Shown here: positions 54,503 through 64,000 of the stretch, one piece after another | Numbering within the stretch: position 1 is the first letter of the stretch | Layout: the number at the start of each line of letters is the position of its first letter | Origin: Henriciella marina | GTDB lineage: Bacteria; Pseudomonadota; Alphaproteobacteria; Caulobacterales; Hyphomonadaceae | Length of the DNA: 64,000 nt | Direction of reading: 5' to 3' | NCBI RefSeq assembly: GCF_027213945.1 | Contig: NZ_JAPWGW010000001.1 | Span: 124,001-188,000 of the forward strand | Position numbers and translations under genes: made by a program | Notes under the pieces: model-generated | What the model was told of the DNA's origin: nothing | Database searches by the model: none | Seen by the model: only the letters and a program-made list of their open reading frames with translations

Positions 54503-55615
54503 ATGACCGCCCTTACACGCCTGCGCCTCAAGGATTTCCGCAACTACGAGACACTGTCGCTCGATCTCGACGGGCGCCATGTCTGCCTGTTCGGGGCGAA
54601 TGGCGCGGGCAAGACCAACCTGCTGGAAGCGATCTCACAGCTTGGACCGGGCCGGGGTCTGCGCAGCGCATCCCTCTCCGACCTCACCCGCCATGGTGCG
54701 GACACCGGGTGGACGGTGTCAGCCAATCTCGATGACAGGCGCATCGGCGTCGGTCTTGAGACCGATGGCAATTCTGCAAAGCGCGTGATCCGCATCGACA
54801 GTGCCCCCTCCCAGGCAGGCGACCTTGCAGACCTTGTCCGCATCGTCTGGCTGACGCCGGCCATGGACTCCATCTTTCGCGGCGGCGCATCGGACCGGCG
54901 CCGTTTCTTTGACCGTCAGGTCATGGCGCACATCCCCTCTCACGGCACGGCCGCGGCCCGCTATGAGCGTGCCATGCGTGAACGCAACGCCCTGCTTGAG
55001 CGCGGCCATGTCGATCCGGCCTGGGCCGATGCCATCGAGACCCGTATGGCCGAAGCGGGCGCAGAGCTGGCGATAAACCGGGCGGGCGTGCTCGAAGGCC
55101 TGCAGGCCGCTGTCGATGCACGGCCAGAAGGTTATTTCCCCAAGGGCGACCTCTCTCTAGAAGGCGAGGCCGAAACCTCAGCCGCCGCTGGCGAGGATTT
55201 CAAGACCATCTTCGAAGGCCTCGTCGAAACCTATCGCAGCATGCGTCGGCGTGATGCCGCAGCTGGCCGCACCCTGAGCGGCCCTCATCGCAGCGACCTC
55301 AAAGTCATCCACCGGCCGACCGGCATGGTGGCAGGCGACGCCTCGACGGGTCAGCAGAAAGCGCTTCTCATCGGCCTCATCCTGGCCTCCGCAACAGCGC
55401 TGGCAGGCGATGGCGACGGACCTGCGCCGCTTCTGCTGCTGGATGAGGCAGCCGCCCATCTCGATGCCGACAGGCGCTCGGCCCTGTTCGACGAGTTAAG
55501 TGCCCTGCCGGGTCAAAGCTGGCTCACAGGCACAGAGCGGTTTCTTTTCGACGCATTCGGTGACCGCGCCCAGCATATCGAGATTGATGCAGGCGGCGCC
55601 GCCATTTTGGCCTAG
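54503..55615 (+). CDS. recF: Recombination and replication repair protein RecF
   Basis: 370 residues. SMC-like ATPase: RLKDFRNYETLSLDLDGR, P-loop FGANGAGKTNLLEAI, signature TLSGPHRSD and DASTGQQKALLIGLIL, Walker B LLLLDEAAAHLDADRR. Loads RecA at gaps with RecO and RecR. Follows dnaN after 172 bp that hold a palindromic repeat. Confidence 0.95.
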   Translation: MTALTRLRLKDFRNYETLSLDLDGRHVCLFGANGAGKTNLLEAISQLGPGRGLRSASLSDLTRHGADTGWTVSANLDDRRIGVGLETDGNSAKRVIRIDSAPSQAGDLADLVRIVWLTPAMDSIFRGGASDRRRFFDRQVMAHIPSHGTAAARYERAMRERNALLERGHVDPAWADAIETRMAEAGAELAINRAGVLEGLQAAVDARPEGYFPKGDLSLEGEAETSAAAGEDFKTIFEGLVETYRSMRRRDAAAGRTLSGPHRSDLKVIHRPTGMVAGDASTGQQKALLIGLILASATALAGDGDGPAPLLLLDEAAAHLDADRRSALFDELSALPGQSWLTGTERFLFDAFGDRAQHIEIDAGGAAILA

Positions 55616-55759
55616 ACGTCCCTCCCGTGGCTTCCTAGCTTTACGGGAAGTCTTCGCCTGCCCTTGCGGTCTTGTAATCGTGCCGAGACTTAACACTTCT
55701 GGGGTGAGTTAAGCGGGAGCTTCACCCGCAAGGATTGCACGGGGAACGCCGAGGGGATC

Positions 55760-56860
55760 ATGAGCGAAGCAGAGCGTCTGAACGCGCTAGCCGAGACGAA
55801 CCTGCTCGACAGTGAGCAGGATGAGCGCTTTGACCGGCTGACCCGGCTGGCCGCCAATTCGCTGGAGGTAGAAACCGCCCTCGTGTCGCTCATCGATAGC
55901 GACCGCCAGTGGTTCAAATCCTGCCACGGCTTCAGCAGCACAGAGACAAGCCGCGACATTTCCTTCTGCACCCACGCAATTGAGCGGACTGATATCACGG
56001 TCGTCCTCGACGCCACGAAGGACCCACGCTTTGCCTCAAATCCGCTCGTTACAGGCGACCCCCATATCCGCTTCTATGCAGGCGCGCCCCTCATTACGGC
56101 CGATGGCCATGCAATCGGCACGCTTTGCGTCATCGACTATGAGCCGCGTGAGACCTTCGACGATACGGACCGGGAAATCCTGCGCGATATTGCTGACAGC
56201 GTGATCGGCCTTATCCAGCGCGATGAAAAGCTTCGCGAAATGAGCGAGCTGTCGGTCATCAACCGTGAGCTGCAACACCGCATGGGCAACATGTATGCCC
56301 ACGTCTCGTCGCTTATCTCGCTGCTCGACAAGGCAGACCTCGAACATGAGGAATACGTCTCGCGCCTGCGCGAGAAAGTGAACGCGCTCGCCCTCACCCA
56401 GTCGCTTATCGCCTCTAGCGGCACGGAATCTGTTTCGATGCGTGAGCTTGCACAGAAAACCCTGGCCGCTTTCGAGGCCGGGGCTGGCGAACCTGTCGTG
56501 CAAGTCGAGGCGGAGAGCGATTTCGACATCACCCCCCGTGCGGCCTTCGCCATGTCCCTCATGCTGCATGAGCTTGGTATCAACTCGGTCAAGCATGGCG
56601 CGCTCGGCGGCGAAGGCGGGCAGGCCCGTTTCGGCTGGTCGTCCGGCGAAGAGCTCCAGTTCTCCTGGGAAGAAAGCCTCAAGAAACCGCGCGTCGATAC
56701 CAGCGTGAAGAAAGCCAAGGGCGGCTTTGGCAGCGTCATCCTGAAGCGGATCGCACCGAAGACGTTTGGCGGCGAGGCCGAGGTCGACATCCAGCCCGGC
56801 AGCTATCGCTACACCGTCTCGGCTCTTCCAGAGCGCATTCTGGCCTCTGAGCAGACCTGA
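55760..56860 (+). CDS. GAF-domain HWE/HisKA_2-type histidine kinase
   Basis: 366 residues. The GAF domain (about 20-160) has the FCTHAIERTDITVVLDATKDPRFASNPLV and FYAGAPLITADGHAIGTLCVID motifs. A kinase core follows: ELQHRMGNMYAHVSSLISL (phospho-His) and a HATPase with LMLHELGINSVKHGALG. This is the family that often feeds the general stress response or light sensing in alphaproteobacteria. No cognate regulator lies next to it. GAGGGG precedes the ATG. Confidence 0.88.
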   Translation: MSEAERLNALAETNLLDSEQDERFDRLTRLAANSLEVETALVSLIDSDRQWFKSCHGFSSTETSRDISFCTHAIERTDITVVLDATKDPRFASNPLVTGDPHIRFYAGAPLITADGHAIGTLCVIDYEPRETFDDTDREILRDIADSVIGLIQRDEKLREMSELSVINRELQHRMGNMYAHVSSLISLLDKADLEHEEYVSRLREKVNALALTQSLIASSGTESVSMRELAQKTLAAFEAGAGEPVVQVEAESDFDITPRAAFAMSLMLHELGINSVKHGALGGEGGQARFGWSSGEELQFSWEESLKKPRVDTSVKKAKGGFGSVILKRIAPKTFGGEAEVDIQPGSYRYTVSALPERILASEQT

Positions 56861-56961
56861 ACACCCATCCTAATCACTCCGAGCCAGGGTATCGCTTGCT
56901 TCTGTCAGGGTGCCTGCGCCAAAAGCATGCTGAACCACTGACAGACAGGAGCCGACCGGCC

Positions 56962-57726
56962 ATGAGCGAGCATATCAAATCTCACCTCGAAGATTATGTC
57001 CTGACCCTCACCATTGCGCGTCCGGAGCGCAAGAACGCGCTGACGCAGGCCATGTATGGCGCGATGGCGGATGCGGTGAACGGTGCCAATAACGACAAGT
57101 CGATCCGCGCCATCATCATCACCGGCGAAGGCGACATGTTCACCGCTGGCAATGACCTGTCTGACTTTGCGTCCATCGACGAACGCGAAAGCGGCACGCC
57201 GCCCGTTACCCGCTTCCTCAACGCCATTCGCGACGCAGAAAAACCGCTGATCGCCGCCGTGAACGGCCCCGCGATTGGCGTTGGCCTGACCATGCTGCTG
57301 CATTGCGACATCTCCTTTGCCGCTGAGAGCGCAAATCTCCGCGCGCCATTCACCCAGCTCGGCCTTGTTCCAGAGGCTGGCTCCTCGCTCACCCTGCCCG
57401 CCGTTGTCGGCCGCTCCATGGCCAATGAAGTACTGCTCGCCGGGCGTATCCTGAGCGCCAGTGAAGCGCTCGCCTGCGGGCTGGTCTCCCGCGTGACAGC
57501 TGATGCCGACCTGATGAAGACGGCCATGGACACAGCGCGCAAGATTGCGGCCTCTCCGCCAAACGCGGTCCTGAAATCCAAGGCGCTGATCAACCATTCG
57601 CGCGACGCCATCGCCAACCAGATGCGCGCCGAAGGCGAGATTTTCGCCGCCCAGCTCCAGTCCGCAGAGTTCGCCGAAGCGGCTGCAGCCTTCCGCGACA
57701 AACGCGCGCCTGTCTTCAAGGATTAG
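56962..57726 (+). CDS. Enoyl-CoA hydratase/isomerase family protein
   Basis: 254 residues, crotonase fold. FTAGNDLSDF replaces the usual AG[AG]D-type oxyanion stretch, and PFTQLGLVPEAGSSLTLP suggests a 1,2- or delta-isomerase-like member. RRDKRAPVFKD-like tail (AFRDKRAPVFKD) is common in this subgroup. Exact substrate unknown. It sits between the kinase and gyrB without obvious functional link. Confidence 0.88.
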   Translation: MSEHIKSHLEDYVLTLTIARPERKNALTQAMYGAMADAVNGANNDKSIRAIIITGEGDMFTAGNDLSDFASIDERESGTPPVTRFLNAIRDAEKPLIAAVNGPAIGVGLTMLLHCDISFAAESANLRAPFTQLGLVPEAGSSLTLPAVVGRSMANEVLLAGRILSASEALACGLVSRVTADADLMKTAMDTARKIAASPPNAVLKSKALINHSRDAIANQMRAEGEIFAAQLQSAEFAEAAAAFRDKRAPVFKD

Positions 57727-57756
57727 GCCGCCTCAGCCCGCTTTCGGTATCATTCC

Positions 57757-57791
57757 GGCGGGGCCTGCGGAAACTTTTTGCAGGCCCCGCC
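57757..57791 (+). terminator. Hairpin after enoyl-CoA hydratase gene
   Basis: Perfect 12-bp stem GGCGGGGCCTGC / GCAGGCCCCGCC (57757-57768, 57780-57791), 11-nt loop containing TTTTT. No T-run after the stem. Confidence 0.6.
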
Positions 57792-57897
57792 ATGAGCTTC
57801 TGCAAGCCCCTGAAAACACACCGGATTACCGGGCGCCAAAACCGTGCGGCGATTTCCCTTTCTGACACAAATCCTCTATAATTTCAGGTAATTGTGA

Positions 57898-60345
<2,448 letters not shown>

Positions 60346-60415
60346 TGGCGGACAAAGAAATTGGTCCAGTGGACCGATTTCCCGCTCAAAAGCCATAGGC
60401 CATAACGCTCCGGCT

Positions 60416-60493
60416 CGTCCTTCGACTTCGCTCAGGATGAGCCTCCTTGGGCGATAGCGAAGAGGCGCTCATCCTGAGCGAAGTCGAAGGACG
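60416..60493. repeat. 27-bp inverted repeat downstream of gyrB
   Basis: Arms 60416-60442 and 60467-60493 are perfect complements, starting CGTCCTTCGACTTCGCTCAG. This resembles a dispersed repeat seen near gene ends in many alphaproteobacteria (the CGTCCTTCGA...GATGAGC type). The 330 bp between gyrB and the next gene hold this, a short palindrome GGTCCA/GTGGACC near 60363, and nothing else recognised. Confidence 0.85.
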
Positions 60494-60675
60494 CGCGCCG
60501 TCACTCGCTATTGCTCCAATTACGCGTAACCCTCGACGGGCGTCAGCCCCTCTGAGGTTTCATCTTCAGGTGTTGCTTCACATCCGGAGATCGGCGATCC
60601 AAAGCCTCCCCTGAACCGCATTGCCGACGCGGCCTTCTCCTTGACCATAAACGAGAGTTGGTAGAGCCATGCTGA

Positions 60676-61035
60676 ATGACAGGAAGCCAAAACGGGCAAA
60701 CCGACAATAACGATTTCGCGCCGAAGCGCAGCAAGCGGCAACTCGCGATATGGGGCGTTCAAGGCCTATTGGCGCCAATAGCGCTCTTTTTCGCGAGCTG
60801 GGCCGTCGTCGCCGCAGCCTATTATATCGTCCAGGACATCTCACTCGCCGAAGCACTCCGAGCGGGCGGGTTCGCCGCGATGCTTCTATTCTTATTGAGT
60901 GGCGGATCTCTGGCGTTCAGCCAATTTATAGGGGATCAACAGAACTCTCGAAGAGCGATGCGCATGTTCGGGGCTGTGCTGGGCGTCATCATCCTATTCA
61001 GCCTTCTGGATTCGCTAAATGCCTTGCTCGGCTAA
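60676..61035 (+). CDS. Small three-span membrane protein, unknown
   Basis: 119 residues. Hydrophobic segments at about 24-50, 62-80 and 96-115. Basic N-terminus (FAPKRSKRQLAIWG) suggests the start of the first helix is cytosolic. No family recognised. No strong Shine-Dalgarno before the ATG. Codon use looks a little less GC-rich than its neighbours. Confidence 0.55.
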   Translation: MTGSQNGQTDNNDFAPKRSKRQLAIWGVQGLLAPIALFFASWAVVAAAYYIVQDISLAEALRAGGFAAMLLFLLSGGSLAFSQFIGDQQNSRRAMRMFGAVLGVIILFSLLDSLNALLG

Positions 61036-61184
61036 TCAGGCTTTCCGCAACCCCTCCGAAAAACACCGCCCATACACCACCAGTGCACCGTCACTGCACC
61101 GTCCAGACGCCCGGGTTTCCTCCACACCATCCGACCGGAAAATCGAGATTGACCCGCCGGAGCTTCCACGCGAGTTTCCGCTCC

Positions 61185-61595
61185 ATGCATCCCTTTCATC
61201 TTGCCTTTCCGGTCCATGACCTTTCCGCCGCGCGCAGCTTTTATGGGGAGCTTCTGGGCTGCCCGGAAGGCCGGTCGAGCCCCGAATGGGTCGATTTTGA
61301 CTTCTACGGGCACCAGATCGTCGCGCATCTCGCACCAGAGCTGTGCGGAACCGCTCAAACCAACGAAGTAGACGGGAAGGGCGTGCCGGTACGCCATTTC
61401 GGGCTGGTTCTCGACATGGAGAGCTGGGAAGCGCTTCGCCAACGCCTTGAAGGCAAAGTGGATTTCCTGATCGAGCCTTATATCCGCTTCAAGGGCGAAC
61501 CGGGCGAGCAGGCGACCATGTTCTTCACCGACCCTTCAGGGAACGCCATAGAAATCAAGGCGTTCGCCGATATGGGCCGACTGTTTGCGAAGTAG
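61185..61595 (+). CDS. VOC (glyoxalase/dioxygenase-fold) family protein
   Basis: 136 residues. HLAFPVHDLSAARSFYGELLGC at the N-terminus and FTDPSGNAIEIKAF at the C-terminus mark the paired beta-alpha-beta-beta-beta modules and metal ligands (His, Glu) of the VOC superfamily. Resembles YaeR/GloA-like proteins; substrate unknown. The ATG at 61185 gives the usual family length; the frame is open upstream without homology. Confidence 0.85.
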   Translation: MHPFHLAFPVHDLSAARSFYGELLGCPEGRSSPEWVDFDFYGHQIVAHLAPELCGTAQTNEVDGKGVPVRHFGLVLDMESWEALRQRLEGKVDFLIEPYIRFKGEPGEQATMFFTDPSGNAIEIKAFADMGRLFAK

Positions 61596-61691
61596 CTTTT
61601 CTTAATTCAAGTTAAGGCCGATCACGGGAACCGCCTGTTCCCTATGTCCGTTTCAATGCCGTGCAGAACGCATCGAAAGGACAAGAAGCTA

Positions 61692-62078
61692 ATGAAAAGG
61701 CTCATTAAATTCGGCGCTTATGGCGCCGCAGCTGCGGCCTTTGCAGCCAACGCCACCCCGGCCTTTGCTGACCCGCAGCATTGCCCGCCAGGCCATGCCA
61801 AAAAGGGCTGGTGTACCCCGGGTGTTGATCGTAGCGACTACCGGGACCGCTATGACGACCGCCGCGATGAGCAGCGCGCCTATAATGAAGGCTATGAAGA
61901 CGGCCAGCGCGACGCCATTCGGTATAATGGCCGCACCTATAACGACTATCGCGTGATCCGCGACTATGACCGTTATGGTCTGCGTGCCCCGCGGGACGGC
62001 TATTACTATGCCGAAGTCGATGGCGATATCGTGATGGTCCAGCTGGCGACCCAGCTTGTGACGCAGCTGCTCAACTAG
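61692..62078 (+). CDS. RcnB-family periplasmic protein
   Basis: 128 residues. Signal peptide (FGAYGAAAAAFAANATPAFA), a short Cys-containing linker (HCPPGHAKKGWC), an Asp/Arg/Tyr-rich middle, and an RcnB-like C-domain (YRVIRDYDRYGLRAPRDGYYYAEVDGDIVMVQLATQLV). RcnB in E. coli takes part in nickel/cobalt homeostasis; here the role is unproven. AAAGGA precedes the ATG. Confidence 0.82.
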   Translation: MKRLIKFGAYGAAAAAFAANATPAFADPQHCPPGHAKKGWCTPGVDRSDYRDRYDDRRDEQRAYNEGYEDGQRDAIRYNGRTYNDYRVIRDYDRYGLRAPRDGYYYAEVDGDIVMVQLATQLVTQLLN

Positions 62079-62100
62079 GCAGCCGCTCGCCAGACAAAAG

Positions 62101-62132
62101 AAAGCTCCGGCCATGAAAAGCCGGGGCTTTTT
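62101..62132 (+). terminator. Intrinsic terminator after RcnB-like gene
   Basis: AAAGCTCCGGC / GCCGGGGCTTT with one wobble, 8-nt loop, followed by TT and preceded by an A-run. Confidence 0.82.
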
Positions 62133-62152
62133 CTGTGTCGAGCAGGCTAGAT

Positions 62153-62677
62153 CTAAGGTGCGCCGTTCTCCTGAACTCGCTCTTCGAGGCCTTCGCACTC
62201 GGCAGGCTCCAGCATAATGTCGAGCCCGTCCGGTACGGCGCCTTCGGCGGCGAGATACCAGATGGCGCTGCCGCGCTGGCTATCGCCATCAACTTCCGTC
62301 TGGGTGTCGAACATGACCGCCGCCGTCTCATCGGTCATGCCACTTGTAAGCGTTGTCGAGAAAGCCGCGTAATAGCCGGCCGCTTCCTGGTGTATGATGC
62401 CCCAATTGTCGCCGCTGACCGTGCCGTCATCATTGACCATGACTTCAAGGCCTTCAGTTACGTTCGCGTCGTGGCGGAAATAGCAATAGGTGCCGGGCGT
62501 CAGCGGATCTGCCTCTGTGAGCGGCGAGACAATTTCTGGCAGAGGTTGCTGCTCGATCGGGACTTCATCGCCCGTCATCGGACCTGCCTCAACTGGCGTG
62601 GTCGGGGCCTCTTCGTCAGGCGCATCGCCTCCGCAGGCGGAAAGCGCGAGCGCGCCAGCTAGCAGCAAGTATCGCAT
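62153..62677 (-). CDS. Lipoprotein of unknown function
   Basis: 174 residues. Lipobox LLLAGALALSACG, acidic/Pro linker to about residue 60, then a small domain with PGTYCYFRHDANVTEGLEVMVNDDGTVSGD. Two Cys (TYCYF and AECEG) may form a disulfide. No family recognised. Converges on the RcnB-like gene. Confidence 0.7.
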   Translation of the reverse strand: MRYLLLAGALALSACGGDAPDEEAPTTPVEAGPMTGDEVPIEQQPLPEIVSPLTEADPLTPGTYCYFRHDANVTEGLEVMVNDDGTVSGDNWGIIHQEAAGYYAAFSTTLTSGMTDETAAVMFDTQTEVDGDSQRGSAIWYLAAEGAVPDGLDIMLEPAECEGLEERVQENGAP

Positions 62678-62789
62678 CGTCCGGACCTCCCGCAGGCTTC
62701 ATGCCTGCTCCTAAGGGAAACGTCTCACCACAGGGTGACCAAGACAAGTCCTAATCGAGGCGAGCAGCCAGAGGAAATACGTTATGCTC

Positions 62790-62824
62790 AAAAAACAGGG
62801 CCCCACCGTAATGGCAGGGCCCTG
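62790..62824 (-). terminator. Intrinsic terminator of the DUF4168 gene
   Basis: CAGGGCCC / GGGCCCTG stem. On the minus strand it is followed by TTTTTT (plus-strand A-run 62790-62795). Confidence 0.85.
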
Positions 62825-62852
62825 TCCGTAAAACTTGTTTTGTGACAGCGTT

Positions 62853-63245
62853 CTAGCTGTTCATTTCCGCGCGGATTTTTGTGGCAAGATCGGCATCGAC
62901 CTGTGCCAGTTGTACGATCTGGGTAAAGCGCTGCGCGGTCAGACCTTCTGCCTTGATGGCAGCAATCATCTCAGCTTGCGCTTCGGCTTCAATCTCCTGG
63001 GCCGCTTCCTGATCCTCGGCTGCCTGCAGCTTCGGGGTCGCTTGTTCGGCAATCTCTGTCAGGGCGCCATTGGCGGCGACGAACTGCTCGATCTCAGCGT
63101 CGCTGACCGGGTCGATCTGCGGCTGCTGCATCTGGGGCTGGGCCTGCTGCGGTGCGCTTTGCTGGGCGACAGCTGCGCCGCCTGCGAGGGTCATGGCTGC
63201 TGCGAGGGCAGCGCCGGCACCGAAACGAAATCTGTTGAGAGACAT
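62853..63245 (-). CDS. DUF4168 family secreted protein
   Basis: 130 residues from ATG 63245, which has AAGGAG about 8 nt upstream. Signal peptide (AALAAAMTLAGGAAVAQ), a Gln/Pro-rich stretch with QQ-P repeats, then DUF4168 (VSDAEIEQFVAANGALTEIAEQATPKL ... GLTAQRFTQIVQLAQVDADLATKI). Periplasmic; function unknown. Confidence 0.85.
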   Translation of the reverse strand: MSLNRFRFGAGAALAAAMTLAGGAAVAQQSAPQQAQPQMQQPQIDPVSDAEIEQFVAANGALTEIAEQATPKLQAAEDQEAAQEIEAEAQAEMIAAIKAEGLTAQRFTQIVQLAQVDADLATKIRAEMNS

Positions 63246-63670
63246 GGATGGTCTCCTTTCCTTGTTAGCGCGAAGGAGCCAAACAGATCGAAAGCCATGG
63301 TTCAACCCGTTGAGGACGGATGTGGGCGCTTTGTAATTTAATGGTTTTTCATGACAAAGCTGTCATTGACCCTGACGGGCGGCTTCTGCGACGAGCCAAC
63401 ATGCATTGCCCCTGTTCAAATACTGGCAGGCGCATTATCTCTTGCTGAGCACAAGGGCTGCGGCGTTCGAGGAAGCCAGCTGTCCGCCGACCTTACGTTC
63501 CGTCAAGGGAGCTGGCGCTGGGACTGGCCGTGGCCTATCCTAACCGGCACCCACCTAGTTACTAGGTCGACGGGACACGAGCGCCAAGACGGCGCACGCG
63601 GTCCTTGTGCATTCCTTTCCCTACCTATCCAGCTTGACAATCAGGTCGCTCCAGCTTGACAGGGCAGGCC
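63246..63670. other. 425-bp intergenic region without a convincing gene
   Basis: A 102-codon open frame at 63351-63659 has no Shine-Dalgarno and an unlikely composition, so I do not call it. Notable sites: a palindrome ACCTAG-TTA-CTAGGT at 63553-63567 and an 11-bp direct repeat CCAGCTTGACA at 63629-63639 and 63651-63661, just before the permease gene. Confidence 0.6.
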
Positions 63671-64000
63671 ATGTCAGCGACCACACTGCCCCTGCTCCTC
63701 TGCCTCCTGTCCGCCGTGACAGTCGCGCTCGCCAATTTCGCGGTGAAGCGGGGCGGAGACGTGCTCAGCGCGCGTATGGTACTGTCGATCACCTCGGCGT
63801 TCTGCGTGCTGCCCTTCGCCTTTTTCGTTCCCTTCCCGGAAGCCGCGCTCTGGCCAGCCATTACGATGGCGATCGGAGCGCACTGGGTCTACCAGTTTTT
63901 CATGATACGCGCCCTTCACCGGGGCGACCTGTCGCTCGTCTTCCCTGTCATGCGTGGGCTCGCGCCGCTGGCCACCGCCATCATCGCTGTTTTCGCGCTG
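63671..64000 (+). CDS. EamA/DMT-family permease, 5' part cut by window edge
   Basis: The first 110 codons are visible: MSATTLPLLLCLLSAVTVALANF, with further hydrophobic segments and the typical FFMIRALHRGDLSLVFPVMRGLAPLATAIIA. This is the first EamA repeat of a drug/metabolite transporter. Direction is into the next window. Substrate unknown. Confidence 0.82.
   Translation, partial: MSATTLPLLLCLLSAVTVALANFAVKRGGDVLSARMVLSITSAFCVLPFAFFVPFPEAALWPAITMAIGAHWVYQFFMIRALHRGDLSLVFPVMRGLAPLATAIIAVFAL

Noticed and set aside
63351-63659. 102-codon frame before the DMT permease
   Set aside because: No Shine-Dalgarno, Trp/Cys-odd composition, and it covers likely regulatory repeats.

Overview
The window is a GC-rich chromosomal segment of an alphaproteobacterium. 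It has rpsT-dnaA-dnaN-recF-gyrB, an FzlA-like division protein, GANTC (CcrM-type) sites upstream of dnaA, a large 180-kDa-class NAD-glutamate dehydrogenase, a CC0125/CC1285-type lipoprotein and TonB-dependent nutrient uptake. Together these point to the Caulobacterales/Hyphomonadaceae area. That placement is inferred from gene content only. No rRNA, tRNA or CRISPR array was seen.

Layout. 1-11 kb: a minus-strand run fzlA-queG-mtgA, a divergent M1 aminopeptidase lipoprotein and the giant glutamate dehydrogenase. 11-20.8 kb: an AI-2E family permease, a YrhK protein, a HerA-like ATPase, a TonB receptor followed by a beta-propeller phytase (a phytate-phosphate uptake unit), a DUF2891 protein and an aldehyde dehydrogenase. 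20.8-30.8 kb: a 5'-truncated redoxin, lipoproteins, a membrane-anchored LuxR-type regulator with a DUF4199 protein, an SDR dehydrogenase, then an envelope cluster: LpoA-like activator, rsmI, yraN and a BON lipoprotein. This cluster resembles the enterobacterial rsmI/lpoA/yraN/dolP locus. A YbaY-META lipoprotein, a fasciclin protein and gshB follow.

30.9-36.2 kb is the accessory part. The comM/yifB gene (Mg-chelatase-like AAA+ ATPase) is split by a 3767-bp IS1595-family element with identical 34-bp terminal inverted repeats and an 8-bp target duplication. Joining the two comM parts across one copy of the duplication restores the reading frame, so the insertion looks recent. Besides the transposase the element carries six small passenger genes. 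It also carries an apparently undescribed leader RNA with four mutually exclusive pairing segments, a terminator that contains the next gene's Shine-Dalgarno, and related palindromic sites near two of its promoters. This is the most unusual part of the window.

36.2-50.6 kb: a soluble hybrid histidine kinase overlapping an AmpG-like permease, maeB, mutS, an SLC13 permease, a secreted gamma-glutamyltransferase, an enoyl-CoA hydratase and a zinc alcohol dehydrogenase. 50.8-60.3 kb: rpsT, a 466-bp AT-rich region rich in repeats, a sequence-divergent dnaA, dnaN, recF, an HWE-type kinase, a second enoyl-CoA hydratase and gyrB. 60.3-64 kb: an inverted repeat and small envelope or stress proteins, ending in a DMT permease cut by the window edge.
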